Assembly: GCA_965262785.1 (NCBI GenBank)
Contig: OZ253559.1
Span: 620,001 to 684,000, forward strand
From: G965218495 sp965262785
GTDB taxonomy: Bacteria > Bacteroidota > Rhodothermia > Rhodothermales > Bin80
Length of the DNA stretch: 64,000 nucleotides
Direction: 5' to 3'
Shown here piece by piece: positions 60,924 through 64,000 of this stretch. The position numbers were made by a program, and so were the translations under genes. The notes beneath the pieces are model-generated. The model was not told the origin of the DNA. It did not search any database and saw only the letters and a program-made list of their open reading frames with translations. Numbering within the stretch: position 1 is the stretch's first letter; each line of letters begins with the position of its first letter.

Positions 60924-62237
60924 TCAGCAGCGCACTACTGCGCTGGGGCATCCAGCGGCAGGTGTTGCCTTTGCAGCCCCCTGGGGCTGGCAGACCGAAT
61001 CCCCACTAACCCATCGACCCCCGGAGGTGCTCAGGACCTGGGTCAGCTCCTTCATGTCCTCCCGGCGTATCGGCTTCAGATTCGACTCGTACTGCATGAA
61101 TATCGCCCCGCACCAGCGCTGACGCATCCCCGATGATCCCCAGCGCTTCACGTTCCGTGATCGGTTCGCAATAATGCTGTTGAGGTTCTCGATGATGTTC
61201 GTCGTCTTCAGGCTGTCTCTGACAGCCTGGTTCCGCACCCCCAACCGGTGAAGCGTCAGCGTATCCTCCAAACCCTCCTCCAGACTGCGTGCGGCTTTCG
61301 GACACGATCGCTGCAGCGCTTCATGCAGCGACACAAGCGCCGCCCGTGCCTCTGCGTACGTGGGCAGTTCCCAAGCCGCCTGAAGCCGACGCTTCATTTG
61401 CGTGGCCGCTGGCTCGCTTTTGATGTGACGCGTCACATTGGTACGCTTGTGCCACTGGCAGCGCTGGAACACGACCGCATCCCCAAACACCGCGCTGATC
61501 CCCTTGCGAAGCCCGCGGCTGCCGTCCACCTGTACCAACAGCTTGTCGGTATGGGTGAAGCCCCGACGCAACAGATCCTGCAGCAGCGACTCCACCTGCG
61601 CACTGTTCTCGGTACGGCTTTCCGCAAAGCCCAGTACGACCTTCTCGCCCTCGGTCGTGATGCCCATCGCTACGATCATCTGCATACCAGCCAAATACTT
61701 GCCATCAAGCAGGAGCACCGCAAAGGTGTGCTGATCGAAGCGGCGCGTCTCAAATGCCTTCAGTAGCGCTGCCGTCTGCGTTATGAAGGCGTTGCCTATG
61801 CTGCTGGCACTCAACCCCAGACTATCGGTGAAGACTTGGGCCGCCTGCCTGTAATTGCGCCGCGACAGTCCACACAGCAACCCTCGTGTCACGCTTTCCC
61901 GGTCCATAAGCCCACGCTCGCGCAAGAGGCGGTACGTTTGCAGAGGACGCTCCTTTCGGGTTCGTACATTCCGCACGCGCGGAACGCGGACCGCAATGCG
62001 CTCCAAACCGACGCGGATGGAACCCGGATTCGCCCCCCAGCGCTGAAAGCCGGTCTTATGGTGCTTCCCACGTGCGCCGCATATGAAGCGGACCTCGGCT
62101 TCCATGACCCATGTGGCCATCTTGGTAAGAAGATGATCAAGACATCCAAGGCAGCTGGCCAGGCCGATGAAGTTCCTTTGCGCAAGCCCCCGAAAGTCCT
62201 CGATGAGTGATTGATCCAGCATAGGGGTATGGGGCAT
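60924..62237 (-). CDS. IS256-family transposase, copy 2
   Basis: 437-residue DDE transposase with the same triad as copy 1: Asp in LLLDGKYLAG, Asp in LLVQVDGSRGL, Glu in TTNIIENLNSII, and FQRCQWHKRTN. It differs from copy 1 at about a dozen positions, for example EVRF for EAHF near residue 49 and SVTRGLL for SVVRRLL near 116. It starts at ATG 62237; the stop of the preceding partner gene overlaps this start by one base (TGATG). Apparently intact. Confidence 0.93.
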   Translation of the reverse strand: MPHTPMLDQSLIEDFRGLAQRNFIGLASCLGCLDHLLTKMATWVMEAEVRFICGARGKHHKTGFQRWGANPGSIRVGLERIAVRVPRVRNVRTRKERPLQTYRLLRERGLMDRESVTRGLLCGLSRRNYRQAAQVFTDSLGLSASSIGNAFITQTAALLKAFETRRFDQHTFAVLLLDGKYLAGMQMIVAMGITTEGEKVVLGFAESRTENSAQVESLLQDLLRRGFTHTDKLLVQVDGSRGLRKGISAVFGDAVVFQRCQWHKRTNVTRHIKSEPAATQMKRRLQAAWELPTYAEARAALVSLHEALQRSCPKAARSLEEGLEDTLTLHRLGVRNQAVRDSLKTTNIIENLNSIIANRSRNVKRWGSSGMRQRWCGAIFMQYESNLKPIRREDMKELTQVLSTSGGRWVSGDSVCQPQGAAKATPAAGCPSAVVRC

Positions 62238-63205
62238 CAGACGGCGTTAAGGTTGATGAGACTCTCACGAAGTTGTGGCAGATAGGCCGCATGGGCCACA
62301 CGGCGCAGCTGAGCCTCGTGTTCCAACAGTGCCAGTGCCATCTGTTCGCGTTGCTGGAAAACGGCGCTGGCCGGGGTCTGCAACCTGCGACTGATGGCAT
62401 CCATGAAGCGCATCACGCGTAGCCCCCGGTCGAGCTTGAGCAGCATGCCCGTGCGTTGAATCGTCAGAGATTGCTCCAGGCCCTCCCATAAAACCTTCGC
62501 TGCGGACCGATTGACGCGCGTCAAGTCCTGGTGAATACGGGTGAGTGCGCGTTCAGCTTCCCGGGCATCGAACCCATTCCATGCCTGGCGGAGGCGATTG
62601 CGATACACAGGAACAAGGTCTTCCGGAAGACCGCAGGTGATTTGATCCAACAGCGAATTGAGACAGCGCTGTATAGCGACCTTGGGGCCGAACACCTGGC
62701 GCACCGCCGATTGAAGTCCCGTACTGCTGGGCAGCACACAGAGCAGCCCGGCGGCGGCCGAAAGACCACGATCGGACAGCGACTGCACAAAGGACGTAAG
62801 AGCAGAGACGTTTTCAGGGTAGCACGCTACAAGGCCAAGTATGCGGCGATAGCCCGTGATGGTCAGACCCGCTCCAAGAACGATGCTAACGCCGCGTGGG
62901 CACAGCCCGCGCAGCCAGATCGCAACGATCGGGTCGTCTTGCAGACTACGCGAATGCAACAGCTGCCACGCTTCATTCAACTGCGCCGAGTCTGGCTTTG
63001 TGTCCTGGGCCGCAGCAGAAGCCTTGATCACTACGGGCGGTGGCGCCGGCTGCTGCTGCGCTACCGGAATGGGCCAGTCGGTGGTCAATTGTTGCAGTAT
63101 GTGCGTGCAGAGCTTCATCAGAAGCCGCCGCGAGTCACCGGAGGGATTGATCTGGGCGTCTAAAGGTGCCTCAGCCCTCCCCAAAACAGGCTGTGAGGGG
63201 TTCAT
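62237..63205 (-). CDS. Catalytically dead IS256-like partner protein, copy 2
   Basis: 322 residues, same architecture as copy 1: Pro/Gln-rich N-terminus, then a core that aligns with the transposase but lacks the three acids (LRGLCPRG where the transposase has LDGKYLAG, CVLPSSTGL where it has QVDGSRGL). About 14 amino-acid differences from copy 1, for example FGPKVAIQRC for FGPRVAIQRC and LTSFVQSLSDRG for LTSFVQSLCDRG. The unbroken frame despite these changes is the main argument that it is functional. Role unknown. Confidence 0.8.
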   Translation of the reverse strand: MNPSQPVLGRAEAPLDAQINPSGDSRRLLMKLCTHILQQLTTDWPIPVAQQQPAPPPVVIKASAAAQDTKPDSAQLNEAWQLLHSRSLQDDPIVAIWLRGLCPRGVSIVLGAGLTITGYRRILGLVACYPENVSALTSFVQSLSDRGLSAAAGLLCVLPSSTGLQSAVRQVFGPKVAIQRCLNSLLDQITCGLPEDLVPVYRNRLRQAWNGFDAREAERALTRIHQDLTRVNRSAAKVLWEGLEQSLTIQRTGMLLKLDRGLRVMRFMDAISRRLQTPASAVFQQREQMALALLEHEAQLRRVAHAAYLPQLRESLINLNAV

Positions 63206-63285
63206 ATGATTGGAAAGGAATGGTGGAGACTAGGGTCCACCTCCACAGCAACTCTCCAATTCCCAACTTGAATTTGTGCGATCCC

Positions 63286-64000
63286 ACGGGCCTGGGAGCC
63301 CCCACCTATGCGGCGCCGGGCAACGGGCTCGATGACGATGGAGATGGCGAAGTCGACGAGGAGGGCGGCGAGGTCATTGCCCTGCTGGGTCAGCCCCTGG
63401 CTGAACGTAAAGACCGCGTCATCGATCTGGCGGCCGGTGAGCGTCCTGCGATCCTGGGCGACCAGTCGATCTGGTGGGTGATGAATGATCGGGGAAACGA
63501 ACACCGGGTCACACGTTCACCACCCATTGGAATCGAAGTGCATGCGATGGCCTTTGCATTCGAGGTGCCAGGTCCTATTGGCGACGCTACGTTTTATAAG
63601 TACGATTTCCATTTCAGAGGAGAGGACAAGCTTACTGAGGCATACCTGGGACTCGGCGTTGACCCAGACCTGGGTCACTTTCAAGATGACTGGGTGGGTT
63701 CGGACACCGCACGTGGCATCGGTTTTGTGTGGAACTCTGACAACGACGACGAGGGAGGTAGTGGATACGGCACTCCTTCGCCCGCCTTGGGCTTCGACTT
63801 CTTTCAAGGCCCCATAGTGCCGAGCATGGGTGACACCGCGCATGTGAGCGGCGCTCCGGTGCCTGACTTCAGAAACCTGAAGATGGCTCACTTTGTGTAT
63901 TACCCCAATGGAGGATGCGTCATCTGCGACCCGCGATACGCCTCGGGATTCTACAACTATATGCGCGGTCGTTGGAATGATGGGAAAACTATCACGGAAG
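63286..64000 (+). pseudogene. Secreted T9SS-lineage-type protein, continuation (split gene, runs off the window)
   Basis: Resumes exactly in frame after the IS at the duplicated ACGGGCC: TGLGAPTYAAPGNGLDDDGD, then EVDEEGGEVIALLG, GERPAILGDQSIWWVMNDRG, FYKYDFHFRGEDKLTEAYLG, FVWNSDNDDEGGSG and GFDFFQGPI. The DDDGDGEVDEEGG stretch is an Asp-rich calcium-type loop. These blocks are typical of long extracellular proteins of this lineage. The 3' end, where a sorting domain would be, lies beyond the window. Confidence 0.8.

Larger units (their letters stand above)
60620..63285 (-). mobile_element. Two-gene IS256-like element, copy 2
   Basis: 2,666 bp, the same length as copy 1 at 19802-22467 and nearly identical in sequence by eye. 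Left end GGGATTGCACATTTTTAAGT, right end read inward GGGATCGCACAAATTCAAGT, i.e. similar inverted repeats. Contains the same transposase and dead-partner genes and the same 300-bp tail. It interrupts a secreted-protein gene and is flanked by ACGGGCC. Both genes are intact, so it may be mobile. Confidence 0.93.

Noticed and set aside
1..64000. CRISPR array, tRNA or rRNA genes
   Set aside because: No regularly spaced direct repeats with unique spacers, and no tRNA T-arm plus acceptor pattern or rRNA sequence was seen; the three short IS21 repeats are terminal binding sites.

Overview
The window looks like a chromosomal segment of a moderately GC-rich, Gram-negative bacterium of the Bacteroidota/Rhodothermota kind. 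Supporting this are a GroEL with a GGM-rich tail, an Omp85/TamA-type outer-membrane protein, a Wzi-like and a TonB-receptor-like protein, lipoprotein sulfatases, a six-bladed beta-propeller lipoprotein, a fused alpha-beta E1 dehydrogenase, and a secreted protein of the kind common in type IX secretion lineages. The density of insertion sequences together with sulfatases would suit a marine or sponge-associated host. That lineage and habitat reading is inference; no 16S rRNA or tRNA gene is visible.

Layout. 0-11.4 kb holds ordinary housekeeping genes: serA, two tandem UMF1/Atg22-type MFS genes, rpiB, a Nif3-like gene, a coiled-coil gene, the RNase P RNA gene rnpB, secG, rsmE, an Omp85-like gene, mutY and a small membrane-anchored protein. 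11.5-13.2 kb is a decayed IS3-family element with a 183-bp tandem duplication at its orfA end. 13.25-27.8 kb is the most remarkable region: one beta-propeller lipoprotein gene (minus strand) split by 13.4 kb of nested mobile elements. 28-31 kb is sparsely coding, with two paralogous membrane proteins and a DUF2085 protein. 31-53.6 kb returns to core genes: CIRCE-groES-groEL, glmM, ctaA-ctaB, rlmN, a HerA-like ATPase, ferredoxin, tpiA, gatB, bcp, an E1 dehydrogenase, an exopolysaccharide-initiating transferase and a Wzi/OMP/TonB-like operon. 53.7-59 kb is an accessory cluster of two sulfatases, an SDR and a serine hydrolase. 60-64 kb is a secreted-protein gene split by a second copy of an IS256-like element.

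The nest can be dated by its target-site duplications. (1) A 2,125-bp DDE element landed in the propeller gene (TSD CTAG). (2) A Tn5-type element whose transposase carries an N-terminal DruA/DUF4338 domain landed in the palindrome GGCTAGCC made by that insertion. (3) An IS21 element entered the left end of element 2 (TSD CCTGCC). (4) A three-gene element (DUF5372 protein, HTH protein, large serine recombinase) entered istA at AAG. (5) A 2,666-bp IS256-like element entered the DUF5372 gene (TSD CCCGCCGA). Removing each layer restores the open frame of the propeller gene, istA and the DUF5372 gene.

The IS256-like element occurs twice, both copies 2,666 bp. Each encodes an apparently intact DDE transposase preceded, with overlapping stop and start codons, by a 322-residue protein that aligns almost without gaps to the transposase core but has lost all three catalytic acids. 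An apparently conserved, catalytically dead partner in a two-gene IS256-type element is the best candidate here for an undescribed system; the DruA-Tn5 fusion is the second.
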